DNA of 64,000 nt, taken from Phyllobacteriaceae bacterium (GTDB lineage: Bacteria > Pseudomonadota > Alphaproteobacteria > Rhizobiales > Rhizobiaceae). The DNA is taken from contig JANSXT010000017.1 in assembly GCA_024742765.1 (NCBI GenBank), forward strand, positions 1-64,000, read 5' to 3'. Below the pieces are notes generated by a model. The model searched no databases. It was given only the letters and a program-made list of their open reading frames with translations, and had not been told where the DNA came from. Position 1 is the first letter of the stretch. Every line of letters starts with the position of its first letter. This document shows positions 36,205-44,382 of this stretch, one piece after another. Made by a program: the position numbers and the translations under genes.

Positions 36205-37398
36205 CTATTCGGCAGCGACCATCGCACTCTCTGCGTCGAGCGCCGCAAGCTGCTCCTCGACCCAGTCGGCGCGGCGGGTGGCGTCGATGAAGCCGCCGCC
36301 CAGAACGCGGGCGCCGGAGCCTTCGCCGTCATAGAGCACGCAGGCCTGGCCGGGCGAGACGCCGGCTTCGCCGCCGACCAGTTCGACGATCACCGCGCCA
36401 TCTTCGACGACAAGGCGCGCGGGCCTGGGCGGCCGGGTCGACCGTACGCGTGCAAGGAGATCAATGCCGCCGGCGGGCAGTTCGTCGAGCGGCGTTGCGC
36501 CGAGCCAGTTGACCTCGCGCAGGACGATGCGCCGCGTGTCGAGCGCCTCTTTCGGCCCGACGATGACGCGGCGCGAACGCGCGTCGATCCTGACGACATA
36601 GAGCGGCTCGCCGGTGGCAACGCCCAGCCCCTTGCGCTGGCCGATCGTGTAATGGAGGACACCCTCGTGCCTGCCGAGCAAGCGCCCGTCCATGTGCACG
36701 ATCTCGCCGGCGAGCGCCGCGTTGGGCCGCAGCTTGGCGATCACATCGGCATATTTGCCGTCGGGCACGAAACAAATGTCCTGGCTGTCGGGCTTGTCGG
36801 CGACGACCAGCCCCATCTGCTGAGCCATTGCGCGGGTTTCGTCCTTGGTCATCGTGCCGAGCGGAAAGCGCAGAAAGTCGACCTGCTCCTGTGTCGTGGC
36901 AAACAGGAAATAGCTCTGGTCGCGATGGGCGTCGGCGGGCCGGCGCAAGGCGCGATGCGCGCCCTCGGGCGTCGACAGGATGTAATGGCCCGTCGCCAGA
37001 CAATCGGCGCCCAGATCGCGCGCCGTCTTCAGGAGATCGGCAAATTTGACGGTCTGGTTGCAACTGACGCAAGGGATCGGCGTTTCGCCTGCGACATAGC
37101 TGTCGGCGAACCGGTCGATCACCGCTTCGCGAAAACGGCTTTCATAATCAAGCACATAGTGCGGAATGCCCAGCGCCTCGCAGACCCGGCGCGCATCGTC
37201 AATGTCCTGGCCGGCGCAGCAGGACCCGGTGCGCCGGACCGCGGCGCCATGGTCATAGAGCTGCAGCGTGATGCCGATCACCTCATAGCCTTCGGCATGC
37301 AGCAGACCGGCGACGACCGACGAGTCCACGCCGCCCGACATGGCAACGACCACGCGGGTGTCTTCGGGCTTTTTGGCGATGTCGAGCGAGTTCAGCAT
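36205..37398 (-). CDS. mnmA: MnmA, tRNA U34 2-thiouridylase
   Basis: A 397-residue enzyme that thiolates wobble uridine of tRNA-Lys, -Glu and -Gln. The PP-loop is [18 protein letters not shown]; the catalytic cysteines lie in [17 protein letters not shown] and [13 protein letters not shown], and HYILS, DQSYFLF and [19 protein letters not shown] are diagnostic. ATG 37398 is preceded directly by an in-frame GTG; the ATG was chosen. It diverges from sciP. Confidence 0.97.
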   Translation of the reverse strand: MLNSLDIAKKPEDTRVVVAMSGGVDSSVVAGLLHAEGYEVIGITLQLYDHGAAVRRTGSCCAGQDIDDARRVCEALGIPHYVLDYESRFREAVIDRFADSYVAGETPIPCVSCNQTVKFADLLKTARDLGADCLATGHYILSTPEGAHRALRRPADAHRDQSYFLFATTQEQVDFLRFPLGTMTKDETRAMAQQMGLVVADKPDSQDICFVPDGKYADVIAKLRPNAALAGEIVHMDGRLLGRHEGVLHYTIGQRKGLGVATGEPLYVVRIDARSRRVIVGPKEALDTRRIVLREVNWLGATPLDELPAGGIDLLARVRSTRPPRPARLVVEDGAVIVELVGGEAGVSPGQACVLYDGEGSGARVLGGGFIDATRRADWVEEQLAALDAESAMVAAE

Positions 37399-37502
37399 CA
37401 CGGTCCTTTCGCGCGCAGCATATAGGCGATCGCCGCCGCGAACGCCAATCGCCCGAAGCGCGTCTTGTTTTCACGGATCGTGACACAGTGTAACCGGCGA
37501 TT

Positions 37503-37533
37503 GAATCTTACCAATCCCTTAGCGTCACCTTAG
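37503..37533 (+). promoter_or_regulatory. CtrA-box-like and CcrM (GAnTC) sites before sciP
   Basis: TTAG-N7-TTAG at 37519-37533 is one base per half off the CtrA consensus TTAA-N7-TTAA. A GAATC methylation site is at 37503-37507. Both lie 64-95 bp before sciP. CtrA activation of sciP is known in Caulobacter, so this fits. Confidence 0.55.
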
Positions 37534-37596
37534 GCGTTTTTTAAACGCTGGCGGACTAGTGTGGCCGCTGACGAGGTCGTGTGTGTTGAGAGTAGT

Positions 37597-37872
37597 ATGA
37601 CCGATCAGATAAGACCCCGAGTGAAATACGTCATCGGTCCGGACGGATCGCCGTTGACGATCAACGATCTTCCGCCGACCTCGACCCGCCGCTGGGTCAT
37701 CCGGCGCAAGGCCGAGGTCGTTGCCGCCGTGCGGGGCGGGCTTCTGAGCCTAGACGAAGCGTGCGAGCGCTATCGGCTGACTGTCGAGGAATATCTGTCC
37801 TGGCAGGCCTCGATCGACGAGCACGGCCTTGCCGGCCTGCGCACGACGCGCATCCAGCAATATCGCCACTGA
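37597..37872 (+). CDS. sciP: SciP (DUF1153), inhibitor of CtrA
   Basis: A 91-residue protein nearly identical in layout to Caulobacter SciP: RPRVKYVIGPDGSPLTINDLPP, TRRWVIRRKAEVVAAVRGGLLSLDEACERY, then LTVEEYLSWQ and GLAGLRTTRIQQYR. The helix-turn-helix binds CtrA-regulated promoters and blocks CtrA-driven transcription in early cell-cycle phases. The start at 37597 (MTDQIRP) was preferred over an upstream Met because similarity begins there. ctrA lies 1.5 kb downstream, and a CtrA-like box lies upstream. Confidence 0.94.
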   Translation: MTDQIRPRVKYVIGPDGSPLTINDLPPTSTRRWVIRRKAEVVAAVRGGLLSLDEACERYRLTVEEYLSWQASIDEHGLAGLRTTRIQQYRH

Positions 37873-37942
37873 CCGGGATGCGGTCCGCCGCCTCCCGCTT
37901 TCCATCCTTCCCTGGCCGTTCTAAATCCTGCTGCATGCATGG

Positions 37943-38041
37943 ATGGCTGACATGAACGACCGGGGCTTCAACATCGCATCGCTGATCGTGCTCGGGCTCG
38001 TCGTCGCCGCCGTGCTCGGTGTCGTCCTGTTCGGCGGCTAG
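37943..38041 (+). CDS. Small single-helix membrane peptide, hypothetical
   Basis: A 32-codon frame encodes a hydrophilic start (MADMNDRGFNIAS) and one membrane helix (LIVLGLVVAAVLGVVLFGG). An internal Met would give 29 residues. The hydrophobic block is continuous and the frame ends cleanly, overlapping the tail of the PqiA-like gene on the other strand by 4 bp. The Shine-Dalgarno is poor. It could be a real microprotein or chance in GC-rich DNA. Confidence 0.35.
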   Translation: MADMNDRGFNIASLIVLGLVVAAVLGVVLFGG

Positions 38042-38511
38042 GTTTTCCGAACAGGCCGCAGCAGCCAGGCGGCCAGCGCGCTGGCAAGCGCCGATCCCGC
38101 AAAGAACCAAAGGCCCGGCTGGCTGATGGCGGTGGCCAGTCCCGATGTCCGAGCGGCGAAGATCGCCAGCGCGACCAGCATCACATCGAGCATCGACCAT
38201 TTGGTGAAAAAGCCGACCGCGCGGTCCAGCGGCCGCGCCCAGGCCGGATGGCTGTCCGGCGGCGTTGCCGCCAGCGCGGTCGCCAGATGCAGCGCGGCAA
38301 TCTTGGCGGCGGGAAAGATGATGGAGGCCAGCGCGATGATCGCAGCGAGCAGCGGATCGCCGCTGGTCCAAAGGCCGGCGACCACGTCGACAAGCGAGGG
38401 CCGGTCGGTCAGGACGAACAGCCGCTCCATTTCCAGCAGCGGCAGCGTGATCCCGAGCGCGAGGCAAAAGGCGGCGGCCGCCAGCAGCAGTCCGGACAGG
38501 GCAGGTTTCAT
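38038..38511 (-). CDS. PqiA-like inner-membrane protein
   Basis: A 157-residue protein with four hydrophobic helices and the PqiA-family stretch VGFFTKWSMLDVMLVALAIF. It is one PqiA domain, half the size of E. coli PqiA, as is common in alphaproteobacteria. In relatives such proteins work with MCE/PqiB lipid-transport parts, but none is seen here. The start at 38511 (MKPALSG) was chosen over 12 extra residues. Confidence 0.78.
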   Translation of the reverse strand: MKPALSGLLLAAAAFCLALGITLPLLEMERLFVLTDRPSLVDVVAGLWTSGDPLLAAIIALASIIFPAAKIAALHLATALAATPPDSHPAWARPLDRAVGFFTKWSMLDVMLVALAIFAARTSGLATAISQPGLWFFAGSALASALAAWLLRPVRKT

Positions 38512-38566
38512 GCCCAAAGCGATAGAGGCGGGCGCGGCCGGCTGCAACCGCCGGCCGGAACGGCGG

Positions 38567-38962
38567 TCAGCCGATCATGGCCTGCCGGTCATAGGCGCTG
38601 GTGCGGGCCGACTGTTCCTCGGCCACGCGGCGTGCCTCACGCACATCGAGCTTTTCGGCCTTCTGCAACTCGGCTTCGGCGTCCATCAGGGCTGCCTCGG
38701 CCGCGTCCTTTTGCTGCTGAAGGTCCTTGATCGAGTTGAACAGATTGTCGCGCCGGGTGCGCGCGGCCTTGGCAAAGGTGGGATAGGCAAAGTGATCGAC
38801 ATCGGTGATGCCGCTCTTTTTCTCTTCATTCTGAATCTGGACGTCCAGTTCGCCGGCCATGCGCTCGAACTCGGCAATCATGGTCTCGAGCTGGTTCACC
38901 TGGCGATGCTTCTCAGTGACCTGGAACTGTTTGACCCTGATCAGGCTGTCTTTCGGTTTCAT
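38567..38962 (-). CDS. fliJ: FliJ-like flagellar export chaperone
   Basis: A 131-residue, wholly helical coiled-coil protein (MKPKDSLIRVKQFQVTEKHRQ, then QLETMIAEFERMAGELDVQIQNEEK and LQKAEKLDVREARRVAEEQ). It matches the short FliJ proteins located beside ctrA in Hyphomicrobiales. FliJ escorts export substrates and stimulates the flagellar ATPase. No other flagellar gene is in the window, so the assignment rests on the sequence pattern and on the conserved position next to ctrA. Confidence 0.8.
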   Translation of the reverse strand: MKPKDSLIRVKQFQVTEKHRQVNQLETMIAEFERMAGELDVQIQNEEKKSGITDVDHFAYPTFAKAARTRRDNLFNSIKDLQQQKDAAEAALMDAEAELQKAEKLDVREARRVAEEQSARTSAYDRQAMIG

Positions 38963-39373
38963 TACTCAATACTCCAACCAAAAAGCCGGGCCGGGCCCGG
39001 ATGACGCGGGACGCAGCCGCCAATCCCGGTCACATGTGCGGGTTGGTAACACTTCGTTTACGTCCTGCATTAATGATAGGCGCTAACCTTTAAGGGCGGG
39101 TAAACCGACCCGCCGCACTGGGCGGCAATGGTGCCGACATCGGTTTGTGGAATCCAATGATTGGGTTACCGGAAGTTCCTGACATATTGATTCAGGTTTC
39201 CGACACAAAAAATGTGTGAAAATCAATCATTTCGAGGCGGTGATTAATCTGCTGAGTGATCTTGCTTTTCCAGAACAGGTTTTGTTAACCATTTGGATGC
39301 AGGGTGATTTGCGCGATTGTGGGCAAGCCGGGACGGGCCACCGCACGCTTTCGAACTCGTCAAGGGGATAAAA
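38963..39373 (+). promoter_or_regulatory. ctrA upstream region with GAnTC and CtrA half-sites
   Basis: A 411-bp gene-free stretch between divergent fliJ and ctrA, AT-richer than its surroundings. It holds two CcrM sites, GAATC (39150-39154) and GATTC (39189-39193), and a CtrA half-site TTAACCAT at 39285-39292, 82 bp before the ctrA ATG. A CTAACCTTTAAG variant occurs near 39083-39094, towards fliJ. Methylation-timed ctrA promoters with autoregulation are known in the class. Exact -35/-10 boxes were not fixed. Confidence 0.6.
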
Positions 39374-40075
39374 ATGCGTGTTTTGCTGATCGAGGACGAC
39401 AGTGCGATCGCACAAAGCATCGAGCTGATGCTCAAGTCCGAGAGCTTCAATGTCTACACCACCGATCTGGGCGAAGAGGGCGTCGACCTCGGCAAGCTTT
39501 ATGATTACGACATCATCCTTCTCGACCTGAACCTGCCCGATATGTCGGGCTATGAGGTGCTGCGCACGCTGCGCCTGTCGAAGGTCAAGACGCCGATCCT
39601 GATCCTGTCGGGCATGGCGGGGATCGAGGACAAGGTGCGGGGCCTGGGCTTCGGCGCCGACGATTACATGACCAAGCCGTTCCACAAGGACGAGCTGGTC
39701 GCGCGCATCCATGCCATCGTGCGCCGCTCGAAGGGCCATGCCCAGTCTGTGATCACCACCGGCGACCTGGTCGTCAATCTCGACGCCAAGACCGTGGAAG
39801 TGGGCGGTCAGCGCGTGCATCTGACCGGCAAGGAATATCAGATGCTCGAGCTGCTCTCGCTGCGCAAGGGCACGACGCTCACCAAGGAAATGTTCCTCAA
39901 CCACCTTTATGGCGGTATGGACGAGCCGGAACTGAAGATCATCGACGTCTTCATCTGTAAGCTGCGCAAGAAGCTCGATGCGGCGTCCGGCGGCGTCAAC
40001 TATATCGAGACCGTCTGGGGCCGTGGCTATGTGCTGCGCGATCCCGAGCCCGCGCAGATGGCTGAAACCGGCTGA
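39374..40075 (+). CDS. ctrA: CtrA, cell-cycle master response regulator
   Basis: A 233-residue OmpR-type regulator. The receiver has [20 protein letters not shown] with the acidic pair, the phospho-Asp in [20 protein letters not shown] (near residue 51) and Lys in [13 protein letters not shown]. The winged helix has [32 protein letters not shown] and [15 protein letters not shown], all classical CtrA. It controls division, flagellum and DNA methylation genes. sciP and chpT, coding for its inhibitor and its phosphorelay protein, lie within 2 kb on either side. A strong terminator follows. Confidence 0.98.
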   Translation: MRVLLIEDDSAIAQSIELMLKSESFNVYTTDLGEEGVDLGKLYDYDIILLDLNLPDMSGYEVLRTLRLSKVKTPILILSGMAGIEDKVRGLGFGADDYMTKPFHKDELVARIHAIVRRSKGHAQSVITTGDLVVNLDAKTVEVGGQRVHLTGKEYQMLELLSLRKGTTLTKEMFLNHLYGGMDEPELKIIDVFICKLRKKLDAASGGVNYIETVWGRGYVLRDPEPAQMAETG

Positions 40076-40104
40076 TCTGACCGGCGTTTGGTTGGCACCG
40101 ACAC

Positions 40105-40134
40105 AAAAAGCCCGGCGCAAAGCCGGGCCTTTTT
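40105..40134. terminator. Bidirectional terminator between ctrA and the receiver gene
   Basis: A stem GCCCGGC/GCCGGGC with GCAAA loop (40110-40128) is preceded by AAAAA and followed by CTTTTTC. Symmetric A and T runs mean it can end ctrA (plus) and the convergent receiver gene (minus). Confidence 0.88.
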
Positions 40135-40157
40135 CTTTATCGGTCCGTCATCCGGCC

Positions 40158-40529
40158 TCAGGCGGCCGCGGCCGTCACCTGCTGGAAGCGCGACAGCAAT
40201 TGGGCGCGATCGAAGGGCTTGAGCAGATAGTCGTCGGCGCCGGCGCGCTTGGCCTTGGTCATGCGGACCAGATCCATCTCGATCATCGCGACGATGACCA
40301 CCGGCTCGACCTCGCCCTCCATGGCGCGCAGTGCGCGGACGAAATCGACCAGTTCCATGTCGGCCGGATCGGCTTCGACGATGATCGTGTCGGGCATCTG
40401 CGCCTCGCACATGGACAGCGCTTCACCGGCGGTTTCGGCCTCGACGATGAACCGGTCGTCGGCGCCCAGAATGCGTTTTGCGACCTTTCGGACGACGGCG
40501 GATTTCTCAATGATCATGCAGCGTGACAT
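40158..40529 (-). CDS. Stand-alone receiver-like protein with altered phosphorylation site
   Basis: A 123-residue CheY-like domain. Several active positions deviate: the acidic pair reads IIEKS where most receivers have a DD pair, the phospho-acceptor position is Glu (PDTIIVEADPADM), and the Thr/Ser switch is replaced (VVIVAMIEM). The Lys is kept in DDYLLKPFDRAQL. It is therefore probably a pseudo-receiver or a phospho-mimic. It lies between ctrA and chpT, an order I recall from relatives, suggesting a part in the CtrA relay. ATG 40529 was chosen over a GTG two codons upstream. Confidence 0.85.
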   Translation of the reverse strand: MSRCMIIEKSAVVRKVAKRILGADDRFIVEAETAGEALSMCEAQMPDTIIVEADPADMELVDFVRALRAMEGEVEPVVIVAMIEMDLVRMTKAKRAGADDYLLKPFDRAQLLSRFQQVTAAAA

Positions 40530-40651
40530 CGTCACCCCCGACTGTTCAGTTCGGGGCCGGTTCTAGCACGGCCGGTTTGCCACCGGCTTAAGCGCCTTGG
40601 TTTACGCCGACATAACGGGATCGATAAAATGCGACCGAATGGCGGGGAAGC

Positions 40652-41281
40652 CTACCGGGCGACATAGGTGATGGCGTCGTCGCTCATGTCGGCGGTGACC
40701 GTCATGCCCGCCTCGTTGGCCAGCAGCAGCGTATAGTAGAACTGCACGGAATGGGCATCGACCGGCTCATCGTCAAAGCGGCCGTCGAGGAAGTCGGCGA
40801 ACTTTTGTGGGATGCGCATCAGCTTGCCGGCCGCACGCAACGTGATGACGGGCCTGTCGCCACCGGTTTCCATCGAACAATCGAGCGTGCCGCCGCGCGG
40901 GATCGAGCCGTTGGCGACCAGGATTAGGTTGAGCACCAGCTTGACCTGGTTCTTGGGCAGAAGCGCCCGCTCTGCGGTCCAGGTGAAGTCGGCCTTTTCG
41001 CCCTTCATGAAGGCGAGCGCGACGGCCTGCGCGTCGCCGGTGTCGATCTCGACGCCCGCCGAGCCGGCCGCGCCGAAGGCGATGCGGGCGAACTGCAGAC
41101 GCGCCGAGGCGTTGACGGCGCTGGTGCGGATCAGGTCCATCGCGTCCTCGTCTGCGCCGCCATCGTCGAGCAGTTCGAGGCCGTTGTTGATCGCGCCGAC
41201 CGGCGAGATGATGTCGTGGCAGACGCGGCTGCACAGGAGCGAAGCCAGTTCAGACGGCGCGAGGTCTTTGAGATGGTGCAT
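40652..41281 (-). CDS. chpT: ChpT, histidine phosphotransferase of the CtrA relay
   Basis: A 209-residue HPt protein with degenerate kinase-like fold. The phospho-His lies in SRVCHDIISPVGAINNGLEL near residue 22; the C-terminal ATPase-like half has VKLVLNLILVANGSIPRGG and SVQFYYTLLLANEAGMTV. It passes phosphate from CckA to CtrA and CpdR. The gene is divergent from eipA and 1 kb from ctrA. Confidence 0.95.
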   Translation of the reverse strand: MHHLKDLAPSELASLLCSRVCHDIISPVGAINNGLELLDDGGADEDAMDLIRTSAVNASARLQFARIAFGAAGSAGVEIDTGDAQAVALAFMKGEKADFTWTAERALLPKNQVKLVLNLILVANGSIPRGGTLDCSMETGGDRPVITLRAAGKLMRIPQKFADFLDGRFDDEPVDAHSVQFYYTLLLANEAGMTVTADMSDDAITYVAR

Positions 41282-41383
41282 TTTTCGATCCGGAATGTCT
41301 CTAAGGAATCATCGCCCTTCCCCCGCGCAAAGGTTAGCGGGCGCGCTGTTGAGGGGCAATGGCGCGGGCGGCAACCGCAAGCA

Positions 41384-41413
41384 TTGCTTAACAAGGCGTT
41401 GCTTAACAAAGCG
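41384..41413. repeat. 15-bp tandem direct repeat between chpT and eipA
   Basis: Two adjacent copies, TTGCTTAACAAGGCG and TTGCTTAACAAAGCG, differ at one base. Each has a near-palindromic TTG-TTAA-CAA core with a TTAAC half-site like that of CtrA. It lies 109 bp before the eipA start and 103 bp before chpT, and so could regulate both. Confidence 0.6.
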
Positions 41414-41521
41414 GAAACCAGAATTCCCTAAAGTTTGATCAAAATGCGGATGCGCCAGCGGCGTGCCCGAATTGGCGGTCACGCTGGCCGTGACGACATG
41501 CAATTTGCCAGGAGATCACCC

Positions 41522-42244
41522 ATGAATGCGATTGCAGCCCGGTGGACGTCCACCCAAGACCCGATGCGCCGCCTCGCCGTGGCGGTTGTGGGCGCGCTGG
41601 CGCTCGCCGCAGCGCTGGCCTTTGCCGTTCCGGCCCATGCGCAATATGCCCAGACCCAGGACCAGTATGGGCAGGTGCAACAGCAGTACGGCCAGGTCCA
41701 ACAGCAATATGCGCAGCCGCAATACGGCCAGGCCCAACAGCAATATGCCCAGGCGCAGCCAAGTCCCTACGGCGCTGAAGAGGTGGTCGCGGCCGGCCAC
41801 AGTTTCTTCGGTTCGACATCGGGTGCCATCGCCACAGCGATCGAGCGCGCCTTTTCGATGTATGGCCTGCCGAACGGCTATATTCTCGGCCAGGAAGCCG
41901 GCGGCGCGTTTGTCGGCGGTCTGACCTATGGCGAAGGCACGCTCTACACCAAGAATGCCGGCGACCACAGCGTCTTCTGGCAAGGTCCTTCGCTGGGTTG
42001 GGATTTCGGCGGCGAGGGCGCGCGCACGATGATGCTGGTCTACCACCTGCCCTCGGTCGACAATCTTCAGGGCCGCTATGGCGGCGTTGCCGGCTCGGCC
42101 TATATCGTTGCCGGTGTCGGCATGCATGTGCTCAAGCGCAACAATGTGCTGCTGGTTCCGGTGCGCACGGGCGTCGGCGCGCGGCTCGGCGTGTCGGTCG
42201 GCTATCTGAAGCTGACCAACCGGCCGACCTGGAACCCGTTCTGA
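41522..42244 (+). CDS. eipA: EipA-like envelope protein (DUF1134)
   Basis: A 240-residue periplasmic protein with a signal peptide (hydrophobic residues 18-38, cleavage AHA-Q), then a QYGQ/QQYAQ low-complexity repeat (about residues 42-78) and the DUF1134 domain (FFGSTSGAIATAIERAFSMYGLPNGYI, then GGLTYGEGTLYTKNAGDHSVFWQGPSLGWDFGGEGARTMMLVY). Brucella EipA has this domain, is needed for envelope integrity, is CtrA-regulated and is encoded next to chpT, as here. The start at 41522 follows CCAGGAGATCACCC. Confidence 0.9.
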   Translation: MNAIAARWTSTQDPMRRLAVAVVGALALAAALAFAVPAHAQYAQTQDQYGQVQQQYGQVQQQYAQPQYGQAQQQYAQAQPSPYGAEEVVAAGHSFFGSTSGAIATAIERAFSMYGLPNGYILGQEAGGAFVGGLTYGEGTLYTKNAGDHSVFWQGPSLGWDFGGEGARTMMLVYHLPSVDNLQGRYGGVAGSAYIVAGVGMHVLKRNNVLLVPVRTGVGARLGVSVGYLKLTNRPTWNPF

Positions 42245-42354
42245 CCGCCTGGCCCTGACGGGCGCCGCCGGCGCCATCGGCGCGATGCTGGATTGTCGCG
42301 CCGATCCGTGGCAGACCGGCCCGCAGCAACCGGCACGCGGGTGAGACTGGTCCC

Positions 42355-43632
42355 TTGATCGAAGCGGCTCTTTACATTGCAGCGGGATTTCTGGTGGCGG
42401 TCCTCGCCGCCATGATCGTTGCGCCGACGATCTGGCGCCGGGCGGTTCATCTGACGCGCAAGCGCATCGAGGCCTCCGTGCCGCTGACGGTCAGCGAGTT
42501 GCAGGCCGATAAGGACCGGCTGCGGGCCGAACATGCCGTTGCCGAAAAAAAGCTCGACGTGGCTCTGCGCAAGCAGCGCGACCTGTCGACCCGGCAGGCT
42601 GCCGAGATCAGCGACATGACGGCCACGTTAAAGGCGCGGGACGCGACGATTGCCGAGCGCGAAACGACGATCGACGATCTGACCGGACAGTTGGAAGCAA
42701 CGCGCGAGGAACTTGGCGACACCAAGGCCGATCTGGAAGCGACGCGGCTTGAACTGAACACCACCAATGCGGTGCTGAGCGCGCGGACCGCGGAACTTGA
42801 AAGCACGGCGCGCCTGCGCGCCGAAGCCGAGAAGCAGGCCACGGCCGCCGGCGCGGCGCTTGCCGATCAGGAAGCGCGCTATGGTGCGTTGGAAAACCGG
42901 CTGGGCGAGACGCGCGACAAGCTGCGCACCCAGCAGGGCAAGGCGCGCGACAGCCGCGCCGAAGCGCGTCAGACCGCCGAATTGCTGAAGACCGAGCGGG
43001 CCAAGTCGGCCGAGATGGACACGCGGCTGGAACGGGCCATCGCGCGGGCATCCGATCTTGAGGAAAAGCTGTCGCGCCGCGAAAAGGAAATCACCCGGCT
43101 GCGCGAGGCGCGCGCCGGCGAGGATGCCGACTTGCAGGAACTCGAACAGCGCGCGCTCGATGCCGAGCAGGAACGCGCTGCGCTCGAAGAGGAACTGGGC
43201 GACCTGACGGTGCGTGTTGCGCGCATCACCAAGCAGTTGGACGGTCAGGAACCGGAAGCGGTGATCGGCGCGCGCGACGTGAAGATCGCGCAGCTCGAGG
43301 CGGATCTCAAATCCGAGCGCAAGCGCGTCGAGGCGCTGACCGGGCAGTTGGACCAGCAAACGGCAACCGCCGCCGACGAAGGCGAGGCGGCATTGCGCGA
43401 CGAAATCGGTGCGCTGGCCGCCGAGATCGTCCATATGGCGTCGCTGCTCGAGGGCGAAGGCTCGCCGATCCCCGATCTTGTCGGAAAGGCCGACGAGAGC
43501 GGGCCCGAGGGCACGGTCAGCCTTGCGGCGCGCGTCCGGGCGCTGCAGGCCAAGGCGCAACGCCGGAAGCCGGTGTCACCGGCGTCGGGGGGTACGGACA
43601 AGGTCACCGAAGCCGACGCGGTGTCATCCTGA
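42355..43632 (+). CDS. Membrane-anchored coiled-coil protein, function unknown
   Basis: A 425-residue protein: one N-terminal membrane helix (residues 4-26), a basic patch (TIWRRAVHLTRKRIEA), then a long coiled coil from about residue 50 to 360 rich in Glu/Arg/Ala (EATREELGDTKADLEATRLEL and many similar), and a short tail. It matches a conserved rhizobial group without an assigned role; structural or envelope scaffolding is a guess. It starts with TTG, because only this start keeps the membrane helix. It ends 9 bp inside the convergent methyltransferase gene. Confidence 0.82.
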   Translation: MIEAALYIAAGFLVAVLAAMIVAPTIWRRAVHLTRKRIEASVPLTVSELQADKDRLRAEHAVAEKKLDVALRKQRDLSTRQAAEISDMTATLKARDATIAERETTIDDLTGQLEATREELGDTKADLEATRLELNTTNAVLSARTAELESTARLRAEAEKQATAAGAALADQEARYGALENRLGETRDKLRTQQGKARDSRAEARQTAELLKTERAKSAEMDTRLERAIARASDLEEKLSRREKEITRLREARAGEDADLQELEQRALDAEQERAALEEELGDLTVRVARITKQLDGQEPEAVIGARDVKIAQLEADLKSERKRVEALTGQLDQQTATAADEGEAALRDEIGALAAEIVHMASLLEGEGSPIPDLVGKADESGPEGTVSLAARVRALQAKAQRRKPVSPASGGTDKVTEADAVSS

Positions 43633-44382
43633 GTCTGCCTGGCCGGCACCGGCATTGCGCACATGGTGCAGGACGAGCGCCGCGCTGGTCGCCACATTAA
43701 GACTGTCGAACCCGTTTGCCATGGCAATGCGCAGCGTCTGCGACCGGTCCATGATTGGCTGAGCAAGGCCCGGCCCCTCCGCTCCAAGCAAAAGCGCGAC
43801 CTTTGCCGGCGGCTGCCAGCTTTCAAGTGCCGCATCGCCGCGCGGCGACAGGCCGGCCAGCGTAAAACCGTTCGCCTCAAGCCAGTCGACCATCGCGCCG
43901 GCATGGTCGAAGCGGTGCCATGGCACGGTCAGCACACCGCCGACCGAAACGCGCAGCGCCTTGCGATAAAGCGGGTCGCAGCTTTGCGCGTCCATCACAA
44001 CCGCATCGGCGCCGAGCGCCGCCGCATTGCGGAAGATCGCGCCGATATTGTCATGGTTGGCGATGCCCGACAGGGCGACCACCGTTCGCCAGTTTTCGGC
44101 CGCGCCAGACATCGGCGCGACATCGGCATCGTTGCGCCGCAGCCCGACCGCCAGCACGCCGCGATGCATCGGAAAGCCGGCAATGGCGTCGATGATATCC
44201 GATGATGCGACATAGACGGGCGTTTCATCGGGCAGGCCGGCGAGGACACGCAGCACGCTCGTGCCTTCGGCGATGAAGCGCTTCTGGTTCCGGACAAGAT
44301 CGCGCTCGCGGATGCGGCGATAGGCGGCGATGCGCGGATCGTCCGCATCGATGATTGCGATCGGCTTTTTCGCGCCGGTCAT
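43624..44382 (-). CDS. TrmH/SpoU-family RNA 2'-O-methyltransferase
   Basis: A 252-residue SPOUT methylase. The three family motifs are present: ALSGIANHDNIGAIFRNAAALG (motif 1), VALLLGAEGPGL (motif 2) and FDSLNVATSAALVLHH (motif 3, part of the knot). An N-terminal substrate-binding part precedes (DPRIAAYRRIRERDLVRNQKRFIAEG). The target, tRNA or 23S rRNA, cannot be decided. Its ATG overlaps the stop of the upstream gene (ATGA). Confidence 0.92.
   Translation of the reverse strand: MTGAKKPIAIIDADDPRIAAYRRIRERDLVRNQKRFIAEGTSVLRVLAGLPDETPVYVASSDIIDAIAGFPMHRGVLAVGLRRNDADVAPMSGAAENWRTVVALSGIANHDNIGAIFRNAAALGADAVVMDAQSCDPLYRKALRVSVGGVLTVPWHRFDHAGAMVDWLEANGFTLAGLSPRGDAALESWQPPAKVALLLGAEGPGLAQPIMDRSQTLRIAMANGFDSLNVATSAALVLHHVRNAGAGQADSG

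Noticed and set aside
41640-41770. CRISPR-like or minisatellite array in eipA
   Set aside because: The repeats are in-frame QYGQ/QQYAQ codons of a low-complexity protein segment, with no spacers.
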